Source: an uncultured Chitinophagaceae bacterium
GTDB lineage: Bacteria; Bacteroidota; Bacteroidia; Chitinophagales; Chitinophagaceae
Assembly (NCBI GenBank): GCA_937981995.1
Contig: CALJNC010000057.1
Span: 1-54,083 of the forward strand
Reading direction: 5' to 3'
Length of the DNA stretch: 54,083 bases
Each line of letters opens with the position of its first letter. The first letter of the stretch is position 1. Below are positions 1 through 11,000 of the stretch, piece after piece. The position numbers were made by a program, and so were the translations under genes. Below the pieces are notes generated by a model. That model was given only the letters and a program-made list of their open reading frames with translations. It was not told the origin of the DNA and made no database searches.

Positions 1-1155
1 GACCAAAAGCTCGTTGAAGATTATTGTAAGCAAAACAATATTCCTTGTTTTGTAAAAAAAGAAAATGCGCAGGATTATGCTAATGAAAAAAAGATAGGAA
101 TCCAGGAAGCAGCTAGAGAGATGCGCTACAATTTTTTTAGAGAAGTAATGGCAAAGGAGATTGCAACAAAAATCATTACCGCTCATCATGCTGATGATCA
201 AGTTGAAACTATTTTATTTAATCTATTACGAGCAAGTGGGATAAAAGGATTGGCAGGAATGCCCGTAGCAGAAAATGATATTTTGCGTCCGTTGATTTCT
301 ATTTCTAAAGAAGAAATTTATACTTACACTAAAGAAAATAATATTCCGTTTAGAGAAGATGTATCAAATGCTTCGGATAAATATCAACGTAACTTTTTGC
401 GAAATGATATTATCCCTAAATTGGAAGAGCGATTTCCTAATGCCAAAGAAAATATCCTGAAAAGTGCACACCATTTGAGTGGTGCATCCTTAATTTATAA
501 TCAGCGTTTGGAGCAAATTAAAAGCAAATTAATTGAGCAAGTTGATGAAGGTGCTTATCGATTACCTTTTAGAAAACTAAAGCACTATGAGCCACTAAAT
601 ACGGTGCTATATGAATGCTTCAAAGGTTTTGGATTGCAGCAAAATCAGATAGTTGAGCTAATAAAATTAATGGATGCGGAGAATGGTGCCAAGCTTGAAT
701 TGGCCGATTGTATCATCTACAAAGATCGAAAATTTTTATTGATTCAGTCTAAGAATCAGGAGATTCATAATGATGTTTTTATTGAATCTCGAAAAGGGAA
801 CGCACAATTAAAAAATGGAAAACTATCCTGGGAATTGATTGATGATCCTTTACAATCTGTAAAGTTTGACAAGAACGTTGCCACCTTAGATGCTAAAAAT
901 ATTCAACTGCCTTTTCGAGTTCGTTCAACTAAAGAAGGCGATTATTTTTACCCATTAGGAATGAAGAAGAAAAAAAAGTTGAGTCGTTATTTTATTGATA
1001 ATAAATTTTCACCATTAGATAAAGAAAATGCATTGGTAGTAGAAATGGATAAAAAAATACTTTGGTTAATTAGTCAACGTATTGATAATCGTTTTAGAAT
1101 TTCAGATAATACAAAGAGCTATTATAAGTTTACCTTTAAGCCATCAAAAGCATGA
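1..1155 (+). CDS. tilS: tRNA(Ile)-lysidine synthase, 5' end cut by the window
   Basis: This enzyme uses ATP to attach lysine to the wobble cytidine of tRNA(Ile)(CAU), so that it reads AUA. The reading frame is open from base 1, so 384 residues are visible; the missing N-terminus should hold the SGGxDS pyrophosphatase loop. Visible hallmarks are EAAREMRYNFF just before base 150, THE HHADDQ motif (AHHADDQVETILFNLLRASG) near bases 181-240, and a RNFLRNDIIPKLEERFP segment. The C-terminal TilS substrate-recognition domain (FRVRSTKEGDYFYPLGMKKK, then KLSRYFIDNKF) lies at about bases 910-1010. The first ATG inside the window (base 121) is internal to the conserved domain and is not the start. The stop overlaps the next start (ATGA at 1152-1155), so it is probably translated together with the kinase gene. 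Confidence 0.95.
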   Translation, partial: DQKLVEDYCKQNNIPCFVKKENAQDYANEKKIGIQEAAREMRYNFFREVMAKEIATKIITAHHADDQVETILFNLLRASGIKGLAGMPVAENDILRPLISISKEEIYTYTKENNIPFREDVSNASDKYQRNFLRNDIIPKLEERFPNAKENILKSAHHLSGASLIYNQRLEQIKSKLIEQVDEGAYRLPFRKLKHYEPLNTVLYECFKGFGLQQNQIVELIKLMDAENGAKLELADCIIYKDRKFLLIQSKNQEIHNDVFIESRKGNAQLKNGKLSWELIDDPLQSVKFDKNVATLDAKNIQLPFRVRSTKEGDYFYPLGMKKKKKLSRYFIDNKFSPLDKENALVVEMDKKILWLISQRIDNRFRISDNTKSYYKFTFKPSKA

Positions 1156-3791
1156 ATCATAAAGAAGCTTTACATGGGATAAGAAAAATTGCAGACGTTA
1201 GTGAGCGCTTAAACGCCATGCTTGCTTATGTATTTGAAATACGAAAGTATGATGCGGAAAAAGCGCTGGAGTTATGTGATGAAATATTAACATCAGCCAA
1301 AGAACATAACGTAAAAGAAGTTGCTGGTCGTGCATACAATCACAAAGCGTATTGCCATGCCATACATGCCGATTACACCTGGGGATTAGAATGTTTAGAG
1401 AAGGCTGAAAAGTTAGCGCGGAAAATAAATAACAAAGCGCTACTAGCTCGAGTGTTTAAAAATTATGGCACCATTAAAAGAGAGTTGGGTTTACTTTCTG
1501 ATGCCTTTACGTATTATGAAAAAGCTTTATTGCTCAATGAAAAATTAGGCGAAGAAATGGAGAAAGCCAATGTGCTACTTCAGATTTCTAACTTGCATTT
1601 GGATTTATATGAGTATGAAAATGCTCTTGAGTATGCCCAATTAGCCTTGCCGATTTTGGAAAACAATACCGATAAAAATCGAATTGCTGAGGCTTACTTT
1701 ACGCTTGGCAATATTTATTTTAAGCAAGAAAAATTTGACAAAGCTCGTAAGGCATATAAAAAGGTAAAACGAATGACTGATAAAGAGTCCAGAGGATTTA
1801 TGCTTGCCGAAATTGGTAGAGGCAAAGTGGCTTATAGAACGGAGAAAGAAGAAAAGGCGCTGGAAAGATTGCGCAATGGTTTAGCCTTAGCTGAACAGCA
1901 CGAAAACACCGAAGGGTATATTACATCTAATTTTTATATAGGTCGCGTACTATGCAAAATACAAGATTATGCAGGTGCCATGCAGCATATTCAAAAAGCA
2001 TTTGAAGCAGCAAAAACGCATTCGCGTAGACATGATGTAATGAGTATTCATGGTGTATTAGCCGAGCTTTATGAGAAGGTTAATGACTTGCCTAAAGCTT
2101 ATGAGCACTTAAAAAAGTATGAGCAATTAAAAGAAGAAATTTTCCAGGAGAATACAATTAATAAACTCCGACATTTACAAACCAAACAGGAAATACAATT
2201 AGCAACTAAGGAGAAAGAAGTAGCCGAAAAAACCGCGACACTCAAGCAACAGTTTATCGCAAATATGAGTCATGAAATTCGCACACCCATGAATGCGATT
2301 GTAGGGATGAGTAGAATGTTATGGGAGCGAGATCCAAAAGAGGATCAAAAGAAATATCTTAGTGCCATTAGGCAAAGTGCAGATAGTTTATTGGTAATAA
2401 TTAATGACATTTTAGATTTTTCTAAAATGGAAGCAGGTAAAGTACGCATAGAAAAAATAAATTTTTCGCTGAAAGATTGTCTTAAAAACGTTGTAAATAT
2501 TTTACGTATAAAAGCAGAAGAGAAAGGCCTGAAACTTTGGTTTGAAATGTCAGACAATGTACCCAAAAATGTAACAGGTGATCCCACGAGGCTTACACAG
2601 GTACTTATAAACTTAGTGGGTAATGCCATTAAGTTTACAGAGAAGGGTAGGGTAGATATACAAGTGTTTTTAGAGAAAGTAGAAAATGAAAGACACTATG
2701 TACATTTTCAGGTAATAGATACTGGTATAGGCATATCGGAGGATTATGTAAATAAGATTTTTGAAAGCTTTACACAAGCAGGTACAGACTTAGCTAGGAA
2801 GTTTGGCGGAACAGGTTTAGGCCTTACAATATCTAAAGAATTAATTAGTCTTATGGAGGGAGACATAAACGTAAAAAGTGTATTGAATGAGGGTACGACC
2901 TTTGAGTTTTGTATTCCTTTTGCCATTTCAAAAGGAGTGCATGTGGATGCAGTAGAGACTGTTTTTGAACTTACTAAAAAGGAGCTGTTATGCTTAAACA
3001 ATGCAACTATTTTATTGGCTGAGGATAATGAGTTTAATAGAATATTAGCGGAGGATATCTTGCTAGAAATGGCACCCAATATCAACATACTTTCTGCTGA
3101 AAATGGTATTGACGTTTTAGAGGTATTAGAGGAGCATGAGGTTGATTTGATTCTTATGGATATTCAAATGCCTGTAAAAAACGGATTGGAAGCTACAAAA
3201 GAAATTAGAGCATCAAATAAGACGCTGCCCATTATTGCAATGACAGCAAACGTGATGCAAGATGATATTGAAAATTATTTGGCAAATGGTATGAATGATC
3301 ACATTCCCAAGCCATTTATGAAGGAAGATTTGTTTACTAAAATGCTAGCGCAGTTAGATCAAGAAAAGATTTTGGCAGAAGCCCAAAACGAAATTCCCAA
3401 TCCTAAAAAGAATGAACTAGTTATTGAAGAAAAAGAAAATACGAATCCAATTATTGACGATACTTTTTTGAAATCATTTACAGGTGGCAACCCTGATAAA
3501 ATGAAAAAATACTTGAATCTTTTTAAAGATAATGCTCCCTTGCTTATGGATAAAATTGCATTGGGTATTCAAAATGAAACCTACGATGATATAAAAATTG
3601 GCGCACACTCTTTAAAGTCACAATTGCGTTATTTGGGTGTGCCCGAAGATGTATCAGGCGTATTACTGTTAGAGCAAATGGGTAACAATAATGCTGCAAT
3701 GAAATCGGTTAGAAAACAGTTTGATAAGCTAAATTCTATTTTCAGCAGATTAATAAAAGAGGTAGAGGAGCGAATAAGTGCTTTGACTTAA
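1152..3791 (+). CDS. TPR-containing hybrid sensor histidine kinase with receiver and HPt domains
   Basis: This 879-residue protein carries a phosphorelay on one chain. Residues of about 40-330 are tetratricopeptide repeats, followed by a Lys/Glu/Gln-rich coiled coil (about 330-370). The dimerisation/phosphoacceptor helix contains MSHEIRTPMNAIVG with phospho-His at 374. The ATPase domain shows the N box (NLVGNAIKFTEKG), DTGIGIS and GGTGLGLTIS. The receiver begins ILLAEDNEFNR and has phospho-Asp at 670 in LILMDIQMPVKNG. A C-terminal HPt domain has AHSLKSQLRYLG with His819. I see no signal peptide or membrane segment, so the sensor is probably cytoplasmic and the TPRs are the likely input surface. 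No DNA-binding output domain and no separate response regulator are adjacent. Its start overlaps the tilS stop by 4 bases. The signal sensed cannot be told from sequence. Confidence 0.92.
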   Translation: MNHKEALHGIRKIADVSERLNAMLAYVFEIRKYDAEKALELCDEILTSAKEHNVKEVAGRAYNHKAYCHAIHADYTWGLECLEKAEKLARKINNKALLARVFKNYGTIKRELGLLSDAFTYYEKALLLNEKLGEEMEKANVLLQISNLHLDLYEYENALEYAQLALPILENNTDKNRIAEAYFTLGNIYFKQEKFDKARKAYKKVKRMTDKESRGFMLAEIGRGKVAYRTEKEEKALERLRNGLALAEQHENTEGYITSNFYIGRVLCKIQDYAGAMQHIQKAFEAAKTHSRRHDVMSIHGVLAELYEKVNDLPKAYEHLKKYEQLKEEIFQENTINKLRHLQTKQEIQLATKEKEVAEKTATLKQQFIANMSHEIRTPMNAIVGMSRMLWERDPKEDQKKYLSAIRQSADSLLVIINDILDFSKMEAGKVRIEKINFSLKDCLKNVVNILRIKAEEKGLKLWFEMSDNVPKNVTGDPTRLTQVLINLVGNAIKFTEKGRVDIQVFLEKVENERHYVHFQVIDTGIGISEDYVNKIFESFTQAGTDLARKFGGTGLGLTISKELISLMEGDINVKSVLNEGTTFEFCIPFAISKGVHVDAVETVFELTKKELLCLNNATILLAEDNEFNRILAEDILLEMAPNINILSAENGIDVLEVLEEHEVDLILMDIQMPVKNGLEATKEIRASNKTLPIIAMTANVMQDDIENYLANGMNDHIPKPFMKEDLFTKMLAQLDQEKILAEAQNEIPNPKKNELVIEEKENTNPIIDDTFLKSFTGGNPDKMKKYLNLFKDNAPLLMDKIALGIQNETYDDIKIGAHSLKSQLRYLGVPEDVSGVLLLEQMGNNNAAMKSVRKQFDKLNSIFSRLIKEVEERISALT

Positions 3792-3798
3792 ACTTCCT

Positions 3799-4575
3799 TT
3801 ATTCACCTCTAAAACTAGGCTTTCTTTTCTCAAGAAAGGCGTTGACACCTTCTTGAAAATCATAGGTTTTTCCAGCTTCTGTTTGAGCTTCTTTCTCCCT
3901 TTGGAGTTGCTGGTCTAAATTGTTAGAGTAACTTTCATTCAATAATTTTTTAGTAAGTCCTAAACCTTTGGTTGGCATTTTTGCTAGTTTTTCAGCTATT
4001 TTTTTACTTCCTTCCACAAATTCTTCTTCATTAAATACTTTATAAATCATACCAACTCGCTCAGCTTCGGTAGCCGAAATGTTATCTGCTAGCATCATAT
4101 AAGCGCTTGCTTTTTGCATACCTATTAAGCGCGGCAAAAAGAAGGTGCCTGCACTATCTGGTATTAATCCAATTTTACTGAATGCTTGTATAAAGTTTGC
4201 GTTTTCATGCGCTACAACTATATCGCAACATAAAGCTATATTGGCACCTGCGCCTGCCGCCACTCCGTTTACAGCACATACTACTGGCTTTTCTAAATTG
4301 CGTATTTTGGTTATAATTGGGTTGTAATGTTCTTCTACAATTTGTGGAAGTTCGATGCCGTTATCATCAATTGCTTCGCCTAAATCTTGCCCTGCACAAA
4401 ACGCTTTACCTACCCCGCTTAAAAGAATAGAGCGCACTTCTTTATTGCCGTTGCAGGCATCAAGATTTTCCTGTAAGCTTAAAGCCATTTCTCTATTAAA
4501 CGAGTTAAATTTTTCAGGACGATTTAAAAAAATATGGGCTACGCCATTTTGAATATCTATTGTAATTGAACTCAT
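3799..4575 (-). CDS. paaG: enoyl-CoA hydratase/isomerase, PaaG-like
   Basis: A 258-residue crotonase-fold protein. The oxyanion-hole segments are AFCAGQDL (59-65) and NGVAAGAGANIAL (about 103-115). The active-site region reads FSKIGLIPDSAGTFFLPRL, with a single acidic residue, Asp140, where PaaG of the phenylacetate pathway has its Asp. PaaG isomerises ring-1,2-epoxyphenylacetyl-CoA to the oxepin-CoA and also acts as an enoyl-CoA isomerase. The assignment rests on this Asp and on paaH and paaY lying 6.7 kb away. The epoxidase (paaABCDE), paaZ and paaJ are not in the window, so a general fatty-acid isomerase role is the alternative. It converges on the kinase gene with a 7-base gap. Confidence 0.8.
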   Translation of the reverse strand: MSSITIDIQNGVAHIFLNRPEKFNSFNREMALSLQENLDACNGNKEVRSILLSGVGKAFCAGQDLGEAIDDNGIELPQIVEEHYNPIITKIRNLEKPVVCAVNGVAAGAGANIALCCDIVVAHENANFIQAFSKIGLIPDSAGTFFLPRLIGMQKASAYMMLADNISATEAERVGMIYKVFNEEEFVEGSKKIAEKLAKMPTKGLGLTKKLLNESYSNNLDQQLQREKEAQTEAGKTYDFQEGVNAFLEKRKPSFRGE

Positions 4576-4704
4576 GCAGTTTATTTGTTTTTACAAAAAA
4601 ACTAAATATTGACCCAACCCGCAAAAGAATTTTTACGTCTAGTAATTGTTGAGGAGTTGAAGACCGAAACAAACATTTATTGCGAACTAAAACTATTTAG
4701 TAAA

Positions 4705-7700
4705 ATGAAAAACTTTTTAAACGTCTTAATTGCTATTGCAATTATTGGATTGATACCGTCTTCAACACAAGCTTCTCACATAGCAGCAGGTGATATTTAT
4801 TATGAACATATGGGTGGTTTAAACTACCGTGTCCATTTAAAACTTTACCGGGATTGTAATGGTATCCCATTGAGTGGGACAGCTCAAGGTCATGCTAAGG
4901 ATAGTAGTTGTAATCAAACAACAATGGTTTTGAACTTTGATACCACAGGGGTAAACGATCCTTTGAATGGTCAATTATTACATAGCCTATGCCCTAATGT
5001 TGTATCACAATATAGCTGCGCAAACCCACCGCCAAATTTTACAATTTATCAATACTTTCATTATGCTGTAAATGTTACCTTACCCTATGCTTGTGCTGAT
5101 TGGAAATTTATGTGGCAGAGTTGCTGTAGAAATGGTGCAATTGCAAATATTACAAATCCCGGAGGAACGGGTACTAGAATTGTAGCCGAGTTAGATAATT
5201 CAATACGACCCAATAACTCCGTACGCCTTACTGCTAACCCTATTCCATACATCTGTTTAAACCAAGAGTTTCAATATATTACGGGTCCTAATGATGTGAA
5301 TGATTTGGACTCTTTAGTTGTAGAACCAATTTCTGCTTTGAATTGGAATATTACTAATCCAGCTGCAAGTATTGCTTACTATAATTCACCTGATGTTGTC
5401 TATAGCGGAACGAACACTTTTTTATCACCCTTGCCAGTTAGTCCCTTAGGATATGTGGCAAGTAGTTCTGCTGGAACGGCAACCTTTACTCCTACAATGG
5501 TAGGACAATATGTTTTAGCTTTTATAGCTACTGAATATGATCCAGTAACAAAACTAAAAGTAGGTTCTGTGCGTAGAGATGTTCAGGTAAGTGTAGTGGG
5601 ATGTACTACCACGCCACCAACACCTACTTCACCAGCGGGTAATACGTCTTTATCTTCCGTTATAAGAAATTTAAACGGTGCTATAGATTTAAGTACATCT
5701 AATGAAATTATTTTAGGCGTATGCCCTGGCGATGCCATGTCTTTTGATATTGAAGCAATAGGAGATACTTTAAATAATTTAGTAACTACGAGTTCTGACA
5801 ATGTAATTGCTGCTGTCAATTCAACGTATACTTCTAATCCATTATTAGGAGGCAATCCTGTTACTGGATCGTTTACTTGGACACCAACTGCAGCCCAAAT
5901 TGGTGGGCATACGGTAACGTTCTTTTTTAGAGATTCCACTTGTACTGCTGGTCAACCTATTATTTTAAATTCAAAAGTTACTGTTGTAATAAGAGTTTTA
6001 CGCGGTGTAAGTGCAGGGCCTGATTTGCCAATATGCGCAGTGGGAGATTCTATAATCTTACCTGCCTTAGGTCCAGAAGATATTACAGTTTGGACTTGGT
6101 CTGAGTTAGGCGTTTCGGGTGCACCTCACGGAATGAGTAACCCAAATGTTCAAAATCCTTTTGTAAGACCCAATAGAACAACAACTTATATTGTAAACAC
6201 AGATGCTCAGTCCGTATGTCAGAATAGTGATACCATAACTGTATATATTGACACCTCAGTAACGGTTACCGGTAGCGCATCGCCTTCTGTACTTTGTGAG
6301 CCAGGTATTACAAGTTTAAACGCTGCAGCAGATGGGCCGCCACCGTCTTACACTTGTGGGTTAGAGGGTATTGGTTGTGCCACACCTAGCACATTGTTTG
6401 CTCTAGGAAGCAACGCAACTTCTACAGCTAATGTTACCCCATTTTTAGGAAGTTATAATGGCGGTCGTTGTCAATTGATTTATACGCAAGCCGAGTTAGC
6501 CGCTATTGGTTGGAATGGCCCACGTAGGATTGACTCCTTAAGTTTTGATGTGATTTCTAAAAATTCCTTTGGAGAATTTAATATGGAAATACATATAGGT
6601 TGTACTTATGTTAGTGACATTAATAGTTTTATTCCTTCTGGTTTAACCAAAAAAGTTTTTGAAGAAGCTAATTATCAAACTGCTTTAGGAAAGAATACTT
6701 TTGAACTGCAAACACCTTATGTTTGGGATGGAGTAAGCAATTTAGTTGTTGATGTTTGTTTCTTTAATTTAAATGCAATAGGAGTTGATGAAGTAGCATC
6801 TACTTCCTTAGCGCCTAGCAATAGATATATAGGAGCCAACTCACCATTTGGAGGTTGTCAAATTCCTGATGCTGCCGGTTCTACTTTACCTACTATTTCT
6901 ACAAGCCGACCTAATATTGAGTTTTATGCTTGTGATTTACCCGCTACGCCTTGGTTATTCCAATGGTCTGGTCCGTATGTTTTTGATTCCACCTTGCAAA
7001 GTGCACAAGCTTATATCAATTCAGACCCTTCAAAATATGTAGTGTATACAAAAGGAGGCAATGGTTGTTTAGTATGGGATACTGTAACGGTAAATTTATC
7101 TAATCACGATGTGTTAGTTTCGCCAACGCAAGAAACAATTTGTTTAAACGATCGAGTGCGAGCAGTGGCTGAAGGCATTGGAAGTGTAACAGGTGAAAGC
7201 TTTGCATGGTCTGCAGATGCAAATTCTTCAATTTCTGATTTAAGTTGCACAAATTGTGCAACCCCAGAAATTACGCCTACATCAACTGGCTTACATGTGT
7301 ATACTGTAATACGGACCGATGGTTATGGCTGTATGGACACCGCTAGTGTAAGTATAAATGTACTAGCCTTACCTGATGTGGTAATAACGAATGGCGATAC
7401 AGCTATAGTTCGTTATGGCGATGAATTACAGTTAAACGCACAAGGCGCAAGCCGTTACTCATGGACACCAAGTTGGGGTATGAATAATCCTAACGTTTCT
7501 TCACCCAACATACAACCAAGTGAATCTGCTTTATATACCGTAAATGGTTTGGATGGCAATGGCTGTGGTAATCAAGATGAGATTTATGTAATTGTAGATT
7601 ATTCCCACAATGTATTTATACCTAATGCATTCTCCCCTAATGGCGATGGTCATAATGACGTGTTTAGAATTGCAAACTTTGGTTACCAGCGAGTAAGTGA

Positions 7701-7878
7701 ATTTAGGGTATACAACCGCTGGGGACAAGAAGTATTTAGTGCAAATGATAATGGAGGCTGGAATGGTACATTTAAGGGTGAGCCACAAGATCATGGCACC
7801 TACCATTATATAATCAAAGCAGCCTTTGCTGATAGTCATGTTCAGACATTTAAGGGCGACGTAATCTTGATGCGATAG
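4705..7878 (+). CDS. giant secreted protein with T9SS type B sorting domain (paralogue A)
   Basis: I start it at the ATG at 4705, because this gives a clean signal peptide (MKNFLNVLIAIAIIGLIPSS, cut after about Ala23) before mature SHIAAGDIYYE. The frame is open further upstream without an ATG. The 1057-residue product begins with a Cys-rich domain (LYRDCNG, CNQTT, CCRNGA) common at the N-terminus of Bacteroidota gliding-associated proteins. It continues with Ig/PKD-like segments, a central module (about 560-760; RCQLIYTQAELAAIGWNG, YVWDGVSNLVVDVCFFN) and further adhesin-like repeats. It ends with a CHU_C/gliding-motility C-terminal domain (970-1057: IPNAFSPNGDGHNDVF, YNRWGQEVF, GTYHYIIKA). 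This tail directs T9SS export, usually with surface attachment. The next gene is a full-length paralogue. The function is probably adhesin or surface structure, inferred from architecture only. Confidence 0.88.
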   Translation: MKNFLNVLIAIAIIGLIPSSTQASHIAAGDIYYEHMGGLNYRVHLKLYRDCNGIPLSGTAQGHAKDSSCNQTTMVLNFDTTGVNDPLNGQLLHSLCPNVVSQYSCANPPPNFTIYQYFHYAVNVTLPYACADWKFMWQSCCRNGAIANITNPGGTGTRIVAELDNSIRPNNSVRLTANPIPYICLNQEFQYITGPNDVNDLDSLVVEPISALNWNITNPAASIAYYNSPDVVYSGTNTFLSPLPVSPLGYVASSSAGTATFTPTMVGQYVLAFIATEYDPVTKLKVGSVRRDVQVSVVGCTTTPPTPTSPAGNTSLSSVIRNLNGAIDLSTSNEIILGVCPGDAMSFDIEAIGDTLNNLVTTSSDNVIAAVNSTYTSNPLLGGNPVTGSFTWTPTAAQIGGHTVTFFFRDSTCTAGQPIILNSKVTVVIRVLRGVSAGPDLPICAVGDSIILPALGPEDITVWTWSELGVSGAPHGMSNPNVQNPFVRPNRTTTYIVNTDAQSVCQNSDTITVYIDTSVTVTGSASPSVLCEPGITSLNAAADGPPPSYTCGLEGIGCATPSTLFALGSNATSTANVTPFLGSYNGGRCQLIYTQAELAAIGWNGPRRIDSLSFDVISKNSFGEFNMEIHIGCTYVSDINSFIPSGLTKKVFEEANYQTALGKNTFELQTPYVWDGVSNLVVDVCFFNLNAIGVDEVASTSLAPSNRYIGANSPFGGCQIPDAAGSTLPTISTSRPNIEFYACDLPATPWLFQWSGPYVFDSTLQSAQAYINSDPSKYVVYTKGGNGCLVWDTVTVNLSNHDVLVSPTQETICLNDRVRAVAEGIGSVTGESFAWSADANSSISDLSCTNCATPEITPTSTGLHVYTVIRTDGYGCMDTASVSINVLALPDVVITNGDTAIVRYGDELQLNAQGASRYSWTPSWGMNNPNVSSPNIQPSESALYTVNGLDGNGCGNQDEIYVIVDYSHNVFIPNAFSPNGDGHNDVFRIANFGYQRVSEFRVYNRWGQEVFSANDNGGWNGTFKGEPQDHGTYHYIIKAAFADSHVQTFKGDVILMR

Positions 7879-8081
7879 CAGTTTTGATTAAAATAATTCC
7901 CTTTCCCTTGGCGTATAACTATGGGAAATGGGCACTTTATGCACTTTTTGGTATTTTTTTTGGCTTTTTACCAACCCTTTCTATCCTGTTGCCGTCTTGA
8001 TAAAAGAATGGGCCTAAATGGGTGAATTTTATTGATTTCGCCTTATTTTTAAGTCCTATTTCGGTTAAATAGATATATACT
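7879..8081. other. intergenic region between the T9SS paralogues
   Basis: This 203-base AT-rich spacer separates the tandem paralogues. An imperfect pairing of CCCTTTCCC (about 7900) with GGGAAATGGG (about 7923) could form a weak hairpin behind paralogue A, but no T-run follows directly. I find no full TAnnTTTG box before 8082 (best match TATTTTTA at 8044-8051), so it is unclear whether paralogue B has its own promoter. A short minus-strand ORF here overlaps the signal peptide of paralogue B and is not credible. Confidence 0.4.
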
Positions 8082-11000
8082 ATGAAAAACGTTTTAAGAT
8101 TATTATTGGTATTGGCTGTTTTTTCTTGTTTTACTACAAGCACTAAAGCTTCTCACATTGCGGCAGCAGATGTTTATTATGAATATTTGAGCCCATTAAA
8201 CTATAGGGTACACTTGATACTGTATAGAGATTGTGGAGGAGCTGGTCTAGGAACAACCTACAATATGACTGCAATTGATAGTAGTTGTAACCAAACATCT
8301 GTTAGTTTCCAAGTGGACACGGCAGGTACAAATGATCCATGGAATGGAACAGCTCGTCATGGTATTTGTCAGAATCTTGTTTCTGCCAACCCATGTGCTA
8401 ACCCTCCAGCCCAATTTGATGTTTATCAATACTTTCATTACGCCGGAAATGTAACTTTGCCATACGCATGTTCTGATTGGAGATTTAGATGGTCTTTGTG
8501 TTGTCGTAACCCTAATTCAACGGGTCCTACTGCAAGTACTTGTGTATTTGCACTTTTAAATAATACAGTACGTCCTAATAACTCTACTGTTCTTACAGCA
8601 GAACCTATCCCTTATATTTGTTTAAATCAACCTTTCCAATATTTAAATAGTCCTGTAGATCCAGATTTGGATTCGGTAGTTTTTAGAGCAACAACTGCTG
8701 GGAACAATGTGGGTGCATTCAGTTGTACCCCATACGCAATTGCTAATTATAATGCACCATTAACACCATCTAACCCTGTAACAACAACACCTGCAACGGC
8801 GGCTAACTATGTGGTTGATCCAACAACAGGTACAGTTGCGTTTACGCCAACTTCACCCGGTCAGTATATATTAGCCTTTACGGCAACCGAGTATGATTAC
8901 GTAACAAAACAACGAGTGGGTCAAGTACAACGAGATGTACAAGTTACCGTAGTAGGTTGTACAACCTTCCCTCCAGGTATTCAAACGGGCGGACCAACAA
9001 ATTCTGCTATTCAAAATTTGACAGGTGCACAGCAATTAGCCACAGCGCCAACGATTGTGCTAGGTATCTGTCCTGGAGAAACAATGACGTTTGATGCTAT
9101 AGGAGTAGGTGATACCTCAAATAACTTAGTTAAAACGTATGCCAATGAGGCGGTTTCTTGTCCTGGTGCTACTTATACTTCGAATCCTTTAGGTGGAGGT
9201 AATCCTGTAACAGGATCCTTTAGCTGGACGCCTCCAGCCTCTCAAATTGGAGATCATACATTGATTATCACCTTTGTAGATTCTACTTGTTTAAATGGTC
9301 AACCAATTATTCTTAGATCTTATTTAGTTGTACTTATTAAAGTACTACGTGGTGTTAGTGCTGGCCCAGATTTACCAATCTGTGCTATAGGAGATTCTAT
9401 AATCCTTCCAGCTTTAGGGCCAGAGGATGTAACACAATGGACTTGGAGTGAATTAGGTAACAGTGGAACACCACACGGTTTAGGTAACCCAAATGCACAA
9501 AATCCATTTGTACGGCCTGATAGGACAACCACCTATATAGTAAATACTGATGCACAATCAGCCTGTAAGAATAGCGATACAATTATAGTATATATTGATA
9601 CTTCAGTAACCATAGCAGGTAGTGCCTCACCAGATATTTTATGTGAGCCAGGTATTACAAGTTTAAATGCTGTGCCTACAGGTCCACCACCTACGTATAC
9701 ATGTGGTATTGAGGGTATAAGTTGTGCTACGCCAAGTGCACTGGGTGCCATTGGGGCAAATGGAACTTCTACTTTTAATGTAACTCCATTCTTAGGAAGT
9801 AATAATGGTGGTCGTTGTCAATTGATATTTACTCAAGCTGAGTTAGCTGCTATTGGTTGGAATGGTCCACGTAGAATTGACTCAATTAGTTTTGATGTTC
9901 TTAATAAAACATCCTTCGGAGAGTTTAATATGGAAATTAATATGGGCTGTACTTTTGTAAGTGATATTAATAATTTTATACCTTCAGGTTTAACTAAAAA
10001 AGTATTTGAAAATGCTAATTATCAAACTAAATTAGGTACAAATACATTTGAATTGCAAACACCTTATGTGTGGGATGGAGTTCAAAATTTAGTAGTTGAT
10101 ATATGTTTCTTCAACCTAAACCCAGTAGGTATTGATGAAGTAGCTTCTTCAACTACAGCACCTGACAATCGTTTTATTGGAGCAACTTCTCCTTTTGGAG
10201 GATGTCAAATTCCTGATGCGCCAGGTTCTACCTTACCTACTATTTCTACAATGCGTCCAAACATTGAAATGTACGCTTGTGATTTACCAGCTACGCCTTG
10301 GTTATTCCAATGGTCTGGTCCTTATGTATTTGATTCTACTTTACAAAGTGCTCAAGCTTATATCAATTCAAACCCATCTAAATATGTAGTATATACAACA
10401 GGTGGTAATGGTTGTTTAGTTTGGGATACGGTAGAAGTATCATTGTCAAATCATGATGTATTGGTTTCGCCTTTAGAAGAAACAATTTGTTTAAATGATA
10501 GAGTACGAGCGGTAGCCTCTGGTGTAGGAACTACTGCTGGAGAGACTTTTGCATGGTTTGCAGATGCAAATTCAAGTACTGCTGATTTAAGTTGTACAAA
10601 TTGTGCAACTCCTGAAATTACCCCTACAACGCCAGGAGCGCACGTATATACTGTAGTGCGTACTGATAGCTATGGTTGTATAGATACGGCTAGTATTACT
10701 GTAAATGTTTGGGCTCTACCCAATGTTGTAATTACTAATGGTGATACAGCGGTGGTACGTTACGGAGAAGAATTACAATTAAATGCTCAAGGTGCGATTC
10801 GTTATTCTTGGACACCTAGTTGGGGGATGAATAATCCTAATATTTCTTCACCTAGCATACAGCCAAGTGAAACGGCATTGTATACCGTAAATGGTTTAGA
10901 TGCAAATGGTTGTGGAAATAATGATGAGATATATGTTATCGTAGATTATTCTCACAATTTGTTTATACCAACTGCCTTCTCACCTAATGGTGATGGGAAT

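Noticed and set aside
4609-4704. Upstream extension of T9SS paralogue A from a TTG
   Set aside because: It would bury the signal peptide behind 32 charged residues; the ATG at 4705 gives a normal one.
5583-5939. 118-residue minus-strand ORF inside T9SS paralogue A
   Set aside because: It is a mirror of the codon pattern of the coding strand; the paralogue does not keep an open frame at the same place.
7937-8143. 68-residue minus-strand ORF in the gap between the T9SS genes
   Set aside because: It overlaps the signal peptide of paralogue B, and there is no promoter and no recognisable protein feature.
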